Assembly (NCBI RefSeq): GCF_029168945.1
Contig: NC_083610.1
Span: forward strand, 48,811,429 to 48,875,428
Reading direction: 5' to 3'
Source: Cannabis sativa
Taxonomy: Eukaryota > Streptophyta > Magnoliopsida > Rosales > Cannabaceae
DNA length: 64,000 nt
The first letter of the stretch is position 1. The number at the start of each line of letters is the position of its first letter. Of the stretch, positions 10,854 to 21,298 are shown piece by piece. A program made the position numbers and the translations under genes. The notes under the pieces were generated by a model. That model worked only from the letters and a program-made list of their open reading frames with translations, was not told the origin of the DNA and did not search any database.

Positions 10854-12109
10854 TTTTACTCGTCCTCGAGTAAAACACTAAATAAACATTAAACAAGTCA
10901 ATCTCCAAAACATGAGTAATTTTCAAGTAGCTTCAATAATATGATTATGAAAAAAATTCACTTATGCTATAATCCAGAATTTCAGTTCAATTACACCCTT
11001 GACAGATTTCAATTTATTTTCATTTAGCTCATGAAACCATAGAATGCAATTAACTAACAATTAAACCACTTTATGCATGCCAATTAAAATCATCAATCCA
11101 CTAACCCAAAATTCCAGGTGCTTGCAATACTTACTATTCTCCACTAATATATATTGATGCACAACCAAGAATCAGAAGGTCTTTCTAGGCTTGTAATGTT
11201 AGGTTTAGGGTAAAGGTAGTTGAAATGGTCATTTAGGCTTTACTATACCATAAGCTTCTCCAATCATGCCTCCCAAAATATTTTTCACACAATCCCAATA
11301 CCTCTTTTTCTAATAGTATAAAAGAATTCTTTTTTTTTTTCTTGTTTTTTTTTTCAACATGATTGCAACAACTTTATATTTATTTATTTTTTTTTGAATT
11401 TGACACTAGTTGTCAGCCTTTTTTTTTTTTTTTCAAGTTGCTGCCAATCTAAATTTTTTCACATTCTCTCAATTTCCACACTTTTTCTCACACACATACA
11501 GTAAATTTCCCATCCAAATTCCCCCAAACTAAAAATCTACTTATGGTATGACTAGGTTTGAAATTTTGGATATTTATAGGTTTATCTTTTTAAGCTCAAT
11601 ATGTGTAGAACAAAGAATAGGTTAAGGCTCAAAAAAGGGTAACTAGGATAAAAATTACAAGGATGGCTTGAAAGGCACAATCGATCCAAAAAATTGCCTA
11701 AATCACTTTCCTAGTCATGCATAATTTATTATTTCGCCTCAAATAGCAAGTAAGCAAGTTCTAGAATTTTTCAAACAACTTTCCACAAATCAAATTAGCA
11801 TACCTAACCAATTCAATTACTAGAAAATTACCTAATATGATTCTATTTTCTTTTAAGTATAAAATTAAAATTAGTCAAGAGTATAATATCACCAAGCACA
11901 CGGATTTTTTAAAATAATTAATTTTTCAAATCATGCTATCTACCTACTTTCAAATTGACTCACATTAAGCAAATTAACTCACAAAAAAAAAAATATTTAG
12001 AACTAAAAAAATAAAAAATTTAAATTAAAATTTTAAAATTCAAGTTCACCCCCCAAACTAAAGTGACACATTGTCCCCAATGTGACATTAAAGAAAAAGG
12101 AAAGGAAAC
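10854..12109. other. Non-coding 3' part of the TR-GAG-like element
   Basis: AT-rich DNA with poly-T runs at 11330-11440. No open frame of note on either strand. Confidence 0.6.
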
Positions 12110-12466
12110 TTACCTGAGCGCCACATCAACAAGCGGTTGACGCCCATAATAAGCGTCATGCAAGACAACTTGAAAATTATTGTTGTACTCGCCTTCAAGC
12201 TTGGCAAGCGATGAGTTTGAACCAAAATCAGCACCAACAACATAAGACTTTGGATGATGTGCTTGGGGAGAAGCCTTTCGTAGCTCGCAGAGGATATAAT
12301 ATGGTGTTGATAAAATATATGGATTCAGTGGTGGTTTATTTGTCAATATCATTGATGAAGTCGAATCAATGATGCCATGTTCTTCCTCATCCTCCAATGT
12401 CATAGTATCTACACTTTCATCTAACAACCTTTCTTCTTGTTGCTCACTCTCCACTTCGCTATCCAT
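12110..12466 (-). pseudogene. Acidic ORF in gag-only element, 118 residues
   Basis: A minus-strand open frame downstream of the gag fragment in the element's orientation. The N-terminal part is Glu/Asp-rich (EVESEQQEERLLDE, TLEDEEEHG); the C-terminal part ends YYGRQPLVDVALR. I do not recognise the domain. It could be the C-terminal part of the gag protein after frame disruption, or an element-specific ORF. No host-gene evidence. Confidence 0.4.
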
Positions 12467-12643
12467 AACCTTGCTTGTGATTTCATGTTCAATGAGTTCC
12501 TCTTCACAAGGAACTTGATCTTCAATTGTAGGCTCATTATCTTCCTTGTATTCAACTAATGACCCTTCTTCATTGTAGCAATAACTCTCATAACTTTCAT
12601 TATTGGAGTTATTTCATTCTGAATCATGAGCCACTGAATTATC

Positions 12644-13078
12644 TCATAAGGATCTCACCATGTCTGTTAAGCGATTAATCTCTCCTGGAAGTGATTGCAG
12701 AAGTGCTAGTAGTTGCTCCTCTTTTTTAGTTTGTTGGGATGAATTTGGGCAATAAGGTGGGTATTGGTGACTCCAACCCTGAAGTAATGGATCCCAATGC
12801 AAGTAATGGATCCCAATGCCAGTCGTAATCAAAATCTGCCATGTTATTCAACAGATTTATTACATCATAGCCTCTCATTAATAGAGGTGCTCCAGTTGTC
12901 TCTGCTCCATAATAAACCCAGCTTCTTGTTTCATCATTAAGTCCGTTATAAAAGAGCCACGTAAAACACCCACTTGAGAAAGTGGGATAACATCTCTCTC
13001 TCCATACTCTTTAAATCTCCTCCAAGCAGAATAGAATGGTTCATTGTGTTGTTGGGAAAAATCCTCAAGGTATAGCAT
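12644..13078 (-). pseudogene. Gag fragment of the TR-GAG-like element
   Basis: Minus-strand frames at 13078-12878 and 12832-12644. The first reads DFSQQHNEPFYSAWRRFKEY, which matches the pattern of plant Ty3/gypsy gag (Gln-Gln, then FYxAWxRFK, then a run that normally holds Cys/His/Pro). The second reads from a Pro/Gln-rich linker into LLALLQSLPGEINRLTDMV, a helical stretch often seen after gag. The frames are interrupted between the two. This is the only retroviral-type coding sequence in the element, so particles and enzymes would have to come from elsewhere. Confidence 0.6.
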
Positions 13079-13256
13079 CTGGCTTTACCTTACAGGTCAA
13101 ACTCATCAATAAAACATTAGTAAAACTAAAAAAAAATAAAATTAAATTAAATTAGTACTGAAAAGATAAAAATTTGAAATAACAAAATTAATACTAAAAC
13201 TAAAAAGAAAAACCAAATTAGAACAAAATTTAATTTTTAATAATATTAACTAACAC

Positions 13257-15288
13257 TGTAATATCCCAGAAAATAAATAATATTTAAATGGACATATTTT
13301 ATTAAATATGTAATTTCTTGAGAAATGAAGTAGGATTATGATCTTACTTAGGTAATTGTTGAGAAATTATTTAATGAAATACGTTATTTTTGGGCCCGGC
13401 AATTGTGGAAAATTTAGCTATGTGGTTAGCAATGTCACGACATTAAATGAAAGAATTATTTTGAGAATATCCCGGATTAAGTTAGAATTTTATTAGAATG
13501 TCGGATTGGGGAATTAGTAAATTACCAAAATGCCCCTAGGTTTTTTTTTTAAAAAAAAATTATGTGAGAGGGGTAAATTAGGAAATTCAATGGAACTTTT
13601 TTTTGACTTTTCTTCTTTTATTTTTCTGCTGCCTATTATTTATTTAAGGAAGGAAATAAAAAAATAAAAAGTGGAAAACTCATTTTCTTTAGAAAGAAAA
13701 CTTCCAAGGCAAGGAAGCCTCACTTCTTCTCCTTCCTCTTCTCTCTCTCTCTTGCGTGACCTAGAGCTAGCCAAAACCAGGGGATTCATTTTGATTTCTC
13801 TCAGTTTTTGAGCAAGTTGGATACCCAAGATCATCCTAGAAGCTTTGAAGGTAAGTTCTTTTCCTTGAGGGTTGAAGATTTCACTAATTTAGGTTGGTTT
13901 TGGATGAGGGTTGTAGGATTTCGTGGCTGTAGGTTTAGTCTGGGTTGTGATGGTGTTTTTAGGTCTCTTTTGGGGTGTGTTGAAGTTAGTATCATGTGAT
14001 TTTAATGGCTGTTTAGATTGAATGTATTTGATTAAGCAATTTGAGCTTAATTTTCATGTGAGATGGTGATTTTGAGTTAAGTGATGAATTGTGATTGAGT
14101 GATGTGTTGAATATGTTGTACTTGGTATATTGAACTGTTCTGGAAATGAAATTTAGGTCTGAAATGGTTTTGGTTCGAGTTGGGGAAGAAAACCCAGAAA
14201 TTTTCTGGTCTGGCAGCAACCGGTCGACCGGTTGGTTCTGATGTATCAGAACCGGTCGACCGGTTACAGCAGGGGAAAATTTCTCGGGTTTTCTCTGAAC
14301 CCTATTTTTAACTCGGGGTTGAACCTAGTACCTGCCTTTGAATGTTTTTAAGTTATTTGAATTATTATATAGTTGGTGAAGGCTAAGTCTAATCGGTTTT
14401 AAATTAGGGTTTTAATCCGGAATTTTAAGTTAAGGTATTTATTGTGTTTCAATTGTCGTGACATAGGACCGGGATTGCCTAGCTTGTTTTTCCACCCAGG
14501 TCGGCCATACTTTTGACTTCTGAATTAAGGTAAGAAAAGTGGTAAGCACCGTATGTGGTTAAAAATCAATGGGTCAATGGAAGTGACCTTAATTATTATC
14601 ATAATGTTGATTAAAAGCTTATTGAGCCTAGGTTATGACCTAGGGTTGGAAACGGTTATTACCGTTATGAGTAATTACTCTTGAAACCGCGGTTAGGTTT
14701 CTTACTTATCGTTTGCTTTATCGGGCAACGATAGTGACATATTCAGCTCGTATGTGACGAGTGGTAAAAAGTGGTACTTTATTAAGTACCAGGAATGTGT
14801 GATGTTCAAAGGAATGATTATTGTTATTATCGAATAGTAAGTAAACATAAAGACACGAGATTAAGTTAATAATTATCTTCTTTCAATTATTGTTTTGATC
14901 ACTTTCTTGCTGAGTCTCTGTGACTCACTGGTGCTTTATGGTGCAGGTAAAGGAAAGGCTAAAGTCGAGCAACCATGAGTTTATGGTCGCAGCAGCAATG
15001 TACATACCAGCCGTAGGCAGCCCAGTTTACAGGATGCTCTATTTTGATTGTATTTTGGAAAATATAAAGCTTATGTTGTAAAATACTTTGAAATCAGTTT
15101 GTAAATATTTTGAAAACAGGGGAACCCCGTAACTCATGTTACTTATCTTTTGTTAAACAGTTTAAATGTTGAGTTTTAACTATCAAAATTTAATTACCCA
15201 CACTTTTAGTATAATTACATCTTATATAATTATTGGTATTTTAAATAAATTGCACACACGTGGCGTCCCTGTTGGACAGGGCGTAACA
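13257..15288 (+). mobile_element. Solo LTR nested beside the PBS of the TR-GAG-like element
   Basis: Begins TGTAATATCCC, ends GTAACA, and is flanked by the perfect 5-bp duplication AACAC (13252-13256 and 15289-15293), so it is a complete 2,032-bp LTR left after loss of the internal region. It resembles the Tekay LTRs at 21299 and 28297, read on the opposite strand, in ending style, length and the shared palindrome AACCGGTCGACCGGTT (14218-14233 and 14250-14265), but is a diverged family. The small frames inside it are not genes. Confidence 0.9.
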
Positions 15289-15293
15289 AACAC

Positions 15294-15311
15294 TCCCCGG
15301 CAACGGCGCCA
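15294..15311 (-). other. Primer-binding site of the TR-GAG-like element
   Basis: On the minus strand this reads TGGCGCCGTTGCCGGGGA, the PBS commonly assigned to tRNA-Asp in plant Athila/Tat-type elements. It lies about 6 bases from the LTR end at 15318. The solo LTR's target duplication ends at the very next base. Confidence 0.85.
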
Positions 15312-15317
15312 AAAACT

Positions 15318-16642
15318 AGTTGTAATATTTTGTACACGCAAGTGTACGTATCGTTACAAGTAGTAAACTCACCAGGAGTGAGGTCGATCCCACGAGGATT
15401 GTAGTTAAGTACGTTAAAATTAAACTTTTACTTCTATTTGGTTAAATAAAAATTAAGAATAGGTTAAAACTAGAAAAATAATAAAAACAGTGATAGGAGA
15501 AACAATTTAAGGAAATAAACAGTTAATAAAAATTAGAGCTTCGATTTCAATTGTATCTATTGATTATGGCCTAATATGATTATTTTCTTAATGTTAATTT
15601 CTATGCAATAGCAGGTTTACTAAGGTAATTTATAGTCTTCTCAGATATATAAATCTCAATTACATGCAAACTTTCTACTCTCGTGATAAATTTAACATGC
15701 AACAGCCATTAAACACAGAAACCTTATAAGATATCTAAACCATATAGGTACTCTCTTCCTATATCGAAATTCAGTTCTATTCTACTATAGCATAATTGAC
15801 ACTCACTTTTCAGATCTCGCATCAAAATCATAAACAGTTAATTGGTGATCAGGCAATTAAAAGTAATTAAGCACAAATGAAATAGAATACATAGAAATTA
15901 GGGGGAAAATTAATCATATTAAAACCATAAACAATGTTAAACAATATCCATCTAACCCTAATTAAAGTGTTTAGCTACACATGTTCATGAGAGCACAATC
16001 ACACACATTAACTTTAAGAAAAGAGATAAAAATAGAGAAGAGAAGAATGCTGAAAACCCTCTTAAGAATGCCTCTAATATTGCAGTTGATCTCTCCACTT
16101 TGCATCTGTATTCTCTCTGTTTTTCTCTCTAAAATTGCTTGATGAAATCAACTCCCTTCTTCCCTTTATATAGGCATTGAAGGCCTAAAAAGATGGAAAA
16201 AACGCACATGTTTAAATTCCCATTCGAATTTAAATTTTTGGGAAACCCCAAACGAGATATTTTTTCTGCTGCGTCGACTGATAGTATTTTGGCCATAACT
16301 CTCTTGATATTACTCGGAATTGAATGATTCAAGATGTTCCGGAAAGATAAAAGAGATATCTAGAACTTTTATGTTTTGACTTTTTCCAAAATCTAATCAG
16401 AAGATAGTCGAATTAAGTCTTGAAGTTTCAGCTTTATTTCCTTGCACAATTTTCTCTATTTTAAATATCATGATATTTTTATCTTTTTTCCTATCTTTTT
16501 CTCTGATATTTTTCTAATCTTCTTCTATTTTAAATCTGCAAAAATAAAAGATAACAAGCGTAAAAATACTCCAAACATGATTAAAACTCAATTAAAAATA
16601 TACTAAACTTAATCTAAAATTAATACTAAAAATAACCTAACA
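15318..16642 (-). repeat. LTR (5' LTR) of the TR-GAG-like element
   Basis: Partner of 9511-10835, same length (1,325 bp). On the minus strand a TATA-like box CCTATATAAAGG lies at 16163-16173, placed as expected for the LTR promoter. The terminal base at 15318 differs (A for T), a small mutation at the LTR end. Confidence 0.93.
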
Positions 16643-16647
16643 ACCAG

Positions 16648-17100
16648 TCAAGAAATATGAGTTGGTAATTTCAGAGATGGACGTCGTTTTTTCCAAGCTT
16701 GCATGTCACGAAAATGAACCCTACATTCGTGGAATTAATTCAAAGAATAAAGGCAATAAATCTAGATTCCCCAATCTATACATTGTAATTATGGAATTAA
16801 ACTAGTTTCATATTTTATTCATTATAATTAAGGGAAATCATTCTTCATGTAATGAACCCAATAAATAGTGATTTAATCTCACTATTCAGTGACACGAGAA
16901 TTGATCCAGAAAGAACAATCAAGAGAGAAATAGTAATCTAAGAGAGAATTACTCAGAGATCCATTATAAGAGCTTTAGAGAGAGGATACTTTATTCTTTG
17001 TCTCATAAATCAATACAACTTAAAAGGGAGTAGGCTATTACCATCATCACGGGACCAAATCTTTGTATAAATCTCTTGTGTATAGATTAATTTGTCATTT
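16648..17100 (+). repeat. Right part of the orphan LTR begun at 9303
   Basis: Continues directly from 9510 once the insertion and one ACCAG copy are removed. It shares with 18730-18930 the stretches around TTACTCA, the GAGAGCTTT-like run, and AATACAACTTAAAAGGGAGTAGGCTATTACC. This supports one Tat-like LTR family present twice. Its right end and any target duplication could not be fixed. Confidence 0.5.
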
Positions 17101-17460
17101 TATTTTTGTTAGGTTATTACTCTTATAGTTCTATTTAACTTTTTTCTTCAATTGTATATCTAAAAGATTTTTTTTTTTACTATGTACAGATTAACTTGGA
17201 ATAAAGAAATAGTATATATTCTTATTATTCATTTATTTATTATTTTTTTTACAGTTGATTGACCAAGCTAATTAGAACAAATTAGTATCAAATATGAAAT
17301 ATATATACATATAAATACATATTAGAACAAATTAGTACTAAATATAAAAAAATAAATTACTAAAGAATTATTTATAAAATTATTAGTTTAATGAGAATAA
17401 AAATAATAGTAATAAAAAACCAATCTGTAGTGCTTTCCTAAAAGTGTGATGTTGTATCAA
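17101..17460. other. AT-rich DNA, no gene seen
   Basis: Low GC sequence with repeated AATTAGAACAAATTAGTA-like words at 17268-17345. No coding or structured element is supported. Confidence 0.5.
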
Positions 17461-17479
17461 AAAAATTAAATAAATAAAA

Positions 17480-17718
17480 TACATATAGTGACGTGCAATA
17501 CGAGTTATTGTTATCTCTACAGCCTTACATAAGTGGACTCTAAATAACTACAGTGACGCGTGCTTAGAGACTACAAAATTTTAGTGACCTTAATTAATCG
17601 AATGGTAACTAAATATTATCTTTCCAGTCACCCACATTAGTGACCCATTGTGAAGGGTCACTAAAAATATTTAGAGTCCTTCCTAGTGGGTCACTGAAGT
17701 CTATTTTTGTAGTAGTGA
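17480..17718. repeat. AGTGAC-rich DNA transposon right end
   Basis: Repeated AGTGAC / GTCACT motifs finish in TTTTTGTAGTAGTG at 17705-17718, the complement of a CACTACTACAAAAA-type CACTA terminus. The left end is not identifiable, so this is a truncated or solo end. Confidence 0.4.
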
Positions 17719-17733
17719 TTGAAATTGAAATTG

Positions 17734-17735
<2 letters not shown>

Positions 17736-17771
<36 letters not shown>

Positions 17772-17922
17772 AAAAGTAGCCCCAACGGATCCCACATTGA
17801 CCGTTGCAAGCCCCGACGGTGCCCACCGACGACCACAACAGGCCCCCAACAGCTCTCGATCCCTCTCTCTCTCTCTTGACTATAGAACTACCATCGCTAG
17901 CTCCTTACACCACTATTTCTAG

Positions 17923-17962
<40 letters not shown>
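17736..17962. repeat. Three (CT)n microsatellites
   Basis: CT runs at about 17736-17766, 17860-17877 and 17926-17962 are separated by C-rich leader-like sequence. Overlapping Ser/Leu and Arg/Glu frames are repeat artefacts. Confidence 0.9.
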
Positions 17963-17963
<1 letters not shown>

Positions 17964-17969
17964 TAGAGT

Positions 17970-18314
17970 TCCTTGACATGTTTAATGGAGAGAAAGGAAG
18001 AAGAAAAGGGAGAGAAAAGGAAAGATCAAAAATAGAGAGCAAAGAGAATGAAAGAGACATTGCATTGAATGAGTTGAGCACAATCATTATATACAAGATT
18101 AACAAATGCAATCTCTAATAGAATGAGAAACAAACAATATAGCTAGCTAAACTGACAAGACACTAACTATAACAACTAAGTAATTCTAACAGAAAGCTAA
18201 CCAACTTCTAACTGATTACTTCCTTCAACATCCTTCGTCAATCTCTTAATTGAAGCATCTTCAATTGTGAGATCAGTTCTGAAGTTGGTAAACATAATGC
18301 TGGAGATTTCTTTG
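17970..18314 (-). repeat. Possible copia LTR end (uncertain)
   Basis: On the minus strand a TGTTGAAGGAAGTAATC start at about 18231 is followed by a GTTAGAA..AGTTGTTATAGTTAG stretch and CATTCAATGCAATGTC, a style seen in plant copia LTRs. Neither a partner LTR nor a target duplication was found. Confidence 0.25.
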
Positions 18315-18941
18315 TGTTATCCTATTTTTCGCACTATGACGTGGCAATACATACTAGTGACACGTGCTTGTTATTCTTTACGCTTGGCCAGAGAAATGTT
18401 CTGAACAAACTTCAAGCAGCATATCTGCACGCACAAAGTTTGCTTGACTGAGCAGAGCAAAGGGCAGATGATCCGAGCAACAAGTGAAGTTACTTCTCCG
18501 AGCCGTGCATCAAGACTTAACTACTTCAGGTTTGATATCGTGAAGTTCAAGCACAAAAGCAATCCCTACAATCATGAGATCGTATCAAAGGATACGACAA
18601 GCTATCCCAATCCCCCATTTCATGTATTCTAAATATGTAATGTATGTTCTTACCAATTATAAATATTGTAAGAAAAAGAGAAATCTTCCCTCATGCATTT
18701 AGTCCTTTAAATATCTAGCTTCACTGTAAAAGGGATCGAAAGAATTGCTTTAGAGAGAGATCTAAGAGAAAATACTCATAGATTTCATTGTGAGAGCTTT
18801 GAGAGAGGAAACACTATGCTCTTTGTTCTCAAGTCAATACAATCTAAGGGGAGTAGGCTATTACCAAACTAAAGGGGCCAAACCTCTTTAAAATCCTGTG
18901 TTCTTTAATATTTTACTCATTTTTGCTCTATCTTAATTACA
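18315..18941 (+). repeat. LTR-like segment preceding the Tat-like element
   Basis: Begins TGTTATCCTATTTTTCGCAC and ends near TTAATTACA. It matches the split LTR at 9303-9510 plus 16648-17100. It lies just upstream of the gag fragment on the same strand, so it is probably the 5' LTR of the Tat-like element. A matching 3' LTR was not recognised. Boundaries are approximate. Confidence 0.5.
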
Positions 18942-18966
18942 TTTCCGATCGCCTCTGGAATTAAAT

Positions 18967-19227
18967 ATGAGCAATACTCGGAACAAAAGAGATTGTAAAA
19001 GCAACAACTGTAATGATTCTTTGAAGAAGCCGAGGAAGGAGTATGACCCTAAATACATTGACTATACTAGTTTGATAGACATGCGAAGAAATGTCTACAG
19101 AGTAACTTGCAATATGGTCCACTATACAAAGCCTTTACAGATGTCGCACAGAGGAATGAATAGGCGTGACCAACACAAGGAATGTGATTATCATAGAGAA
19201 AAGGGCTACACGAGTGTGATTATCTGA
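18967..19227 (+). pseudogene. Gag C-terminal fragment, Tat-like Ty3/gypsy element
   Basis: An 86-residue open frame ending DQHKECDYHREKGYTSV, which resembles the Cys/His segment near the end of gag in Tat-type elements (CxYHxxKGHxT). Normal gag is several hundred residues longer and begins well after the LTR; here only about 25 bases separate LTR and frame, so most of gag is deleted. Frame breaks follow from 19228. Confidence 0.55.
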
Positions 19228-19926
19228 AAGATGGGATCGAAACCTTGAAGAACGGGAAACCTAGGACAATGGATCCAGATTCTAATCATTTATCTCGAAC
19301 AGGGGGTGGTCCACAAGCATATGATCATTCCAAGACAACATAATGCCATAAATCCCTTGTAGGGTGTAGGATGTCCTCAAGCTCCTGGATCACAACCGCA
19401 TGCACTCCATGTTCTACTAGTGCAAGTTGGGGTAATGTTACTCGCTCCAAGACTTAGAACTCCATATCCTCTAGGACTCGATCCACCTTCAGTGGACGGA
19501 CATATGGCCACGATCTCGGGTGCACTGCATCTTGCACGAAGCACATGAAACTCACAGAAAAGATACTTGAGAGAAGTGGAAGAAGGGGAATTGTGCGTGT
19601 TGGTGCAATCTCCAGCACAATGTCCTAGGATGATGAATCTGTCCATCACCTTCACCAAGGATGATGTCAAAAATGTGTGTTTCCCCCACAACTGTCCCTA
19701 AGTAATCGACGTGCAGATTTCCAATAAACGAGTTTCCATAGTCCTGGTTGACAATAAAAGCTCAGTAAACATCCTGTTCAAATTTTCACTCCATGCAATA
19801 GGGCTTAAAGAAGCTGACTTCACTCCTTGCCTCATTCAATTGCAAGGGTTCAACGGAGACGCCCTAATGCCTATGGGGGAAAATCCAATTACCTATCACC
19901 GTCAAAGAAGAAAACACTGTAAGTGA
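19228..19926 (+). pseudogene. Gag-protease spacer and aspartic protease remnant
   Basis: Broken plus-strand coding. The clearest part, 19711-19926, reads NKRVSIVLVDNKSSVNILF then LKEADFTPCLIQLQGFNGD. In Tat-type proteases this segment carries the catalytic Asp in a DxGSS motif; here the Gly is Lys (VDNKSS), so the active-site loop is damaged. Just upstream, FTKDDVKNVCFPHN fits the conserved lead-in. The antisense frame at 19377-19691 is a shadow. Confidence 0.6.
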
Positions 19927-20249
19927 TTTTAAGCACTCTACTTTTGTAGTGTTAGATTGCCCAAAAGCGTAGAACGCAATACTAGGATAGCCAACCCTAG
20001 TAGACTTTGAGCAGTAACTTCCATCAGGCATTTATGCATGAAATTCCCCTGCAATAATGGATGTATTGGCACAATTAAAGGTGATCAGAATAGTGGGAGG
20101 AACTATTACAACATCTTAACTCAAGTTGTGTTCATGGTCCGGGAAGAGGCACCCATTACACCTGGAATGGAGGATCAGATGGAAACTAAGGCCATCTAGG
20201 AGAATTTCAAAGACGAGTTAGATCCCAGGGTTGGGATGGAAAGAAATTT

Positions 20250-21298
20250 AGAGCCAAAGGAAGAGGTAGAGGAAGTAAGCATCAGTGATGAAGACCCCAT
20301 AAAAACCATCAAAGTAGGAAGAAACCTACCTCCGTCCATAAAAGAGAACATTGTGAACACAGTCAAAAAGAACTAGGATGTGCTGGCATGGAGCCATTCT
20401 GACATGACTAGAATTGACCGTAACACTATTTACCATGCCTTGAACATATGAGAAGATGCAATGCTAGTTTACCAAAAAATAATACCCTTGGATCTGGTAA
20501 GGGCGGAGGCAGTGAAAGTGGAGGTTAATAAGTTGACCACCAATGACTTCCTTCGGGAAGCATTGTACCATGTCTAGGTCACAAACCCTATCTTTGTCCC
20601 TAAAGCCAATGACACGTAGAGAATGTGCATTGACTTTACTGACCTAAACAAGGCTTATTTTTTTCTTCCACAGATAAATCAAATGGTAGACGCCATATTT
20701 GGGTACAAGTTTCTCAGCTTCATGGCTTCTTACTCTAGGTATAATGAAATTAAGATGCATGTCGCAAATGAGGAACACACCAGCTTCCAAACTGACAAAG
20801 GAGTCTATTGTTATAAGGTGATGTCGTTTGGGCTTAGGAATGCTGGAGCCACTTATTAGCAAATGGTCAATTGAATGTTCAAAAACCAGCTAGGGAGAAA
20901 CATGGAGGTATATGTAGATGATATGTTGGTTAAGTCCAAAACCTCCAAGGAGCATGGCATTGATCTTGAAGAAGCCTTGTGGTAATTAAAAAGTACAGGA
21001 TGAAGCTAAATCCCAAAAAATGTACCTTCGGCATTTCTTATTCTTGGATTTCATTGTTAGCTCTCGCGGAATTGAAGCAAACCTAGTAAAAATCAAGGCC
21101 TTCCTCGGCATGCCTTCTCCCAAAAAGAACAAAGACATTCAAAGTGTTACTGGTCGAATTGCTGCACTTAGCAGGTTCATTTCAAAATCTACATATAAGT
21201 GTATTCCGTTCTTTAACGTGTCATGAGGCAACAAAAAGTTTGAATGGACCAAAGAGTGCGAAGAAGCTTTCCAGAAGCTAAAGGAGCATTTGACCCAA
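20250..21298 (+). pseudogene. Reverse transcriptase remnant, Tat-like element
   Basis: Plus-strand pieces of a Ty3/gypsy RT. 20623-20859 reads MCIDFTDLNKAY then EEHTSFQTDKGVYCYKVMSFGLRNAGATY; VYVDDMLVKSK follows at about 20908-20940, so the YVDD polymerase motif survives. FEWTKECEEAFQKLKEHLT at 21237-21292 is the RT/RNase H link. Stops (for example right after AGATY at 20857) and frameshifts break it repeatedly. The Tekay element is inserted at 21298/30372, and the reading continues beyond it. Confidence 0.75.

Larger units (their letters stand above)
9511..16642 (-). mobile_element. Gag-only (TR-GAG-like) non-autonomous LTR retrotransposon
   Basis: Two direct LTRs of 1,325 bp bound an internal region, and the 5-bp duplication ACCAG flanks the element (9506-9510 and 16643-16647). 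The primer-binding site TGGCGCCGTTGCCGGGGA reads on the minus strand beside the right LTR, and a polypurine tract lies beside the left LTR, so the element runs on the minus strand. The internal region has only gag-like debris and no protease, RT or integrase. Without the nested solo LTR it would be about 5.1 kb. Elements with LTRs, PBS, PPT and gag only are known in plants as TR-GAG. A PBS of this type (usually ascribed to tRNA-Asp) is common in Athila/Tat-type gypsy elements, which would be the likely helpers. Confidence 0.88.

Noticed and set aside
10322..16332. Identical 67-residue minus-strand frames at 10322 and 16129
   Set aside because: They are in the two LTRs of one retrotransposon; duplication explains their identity.
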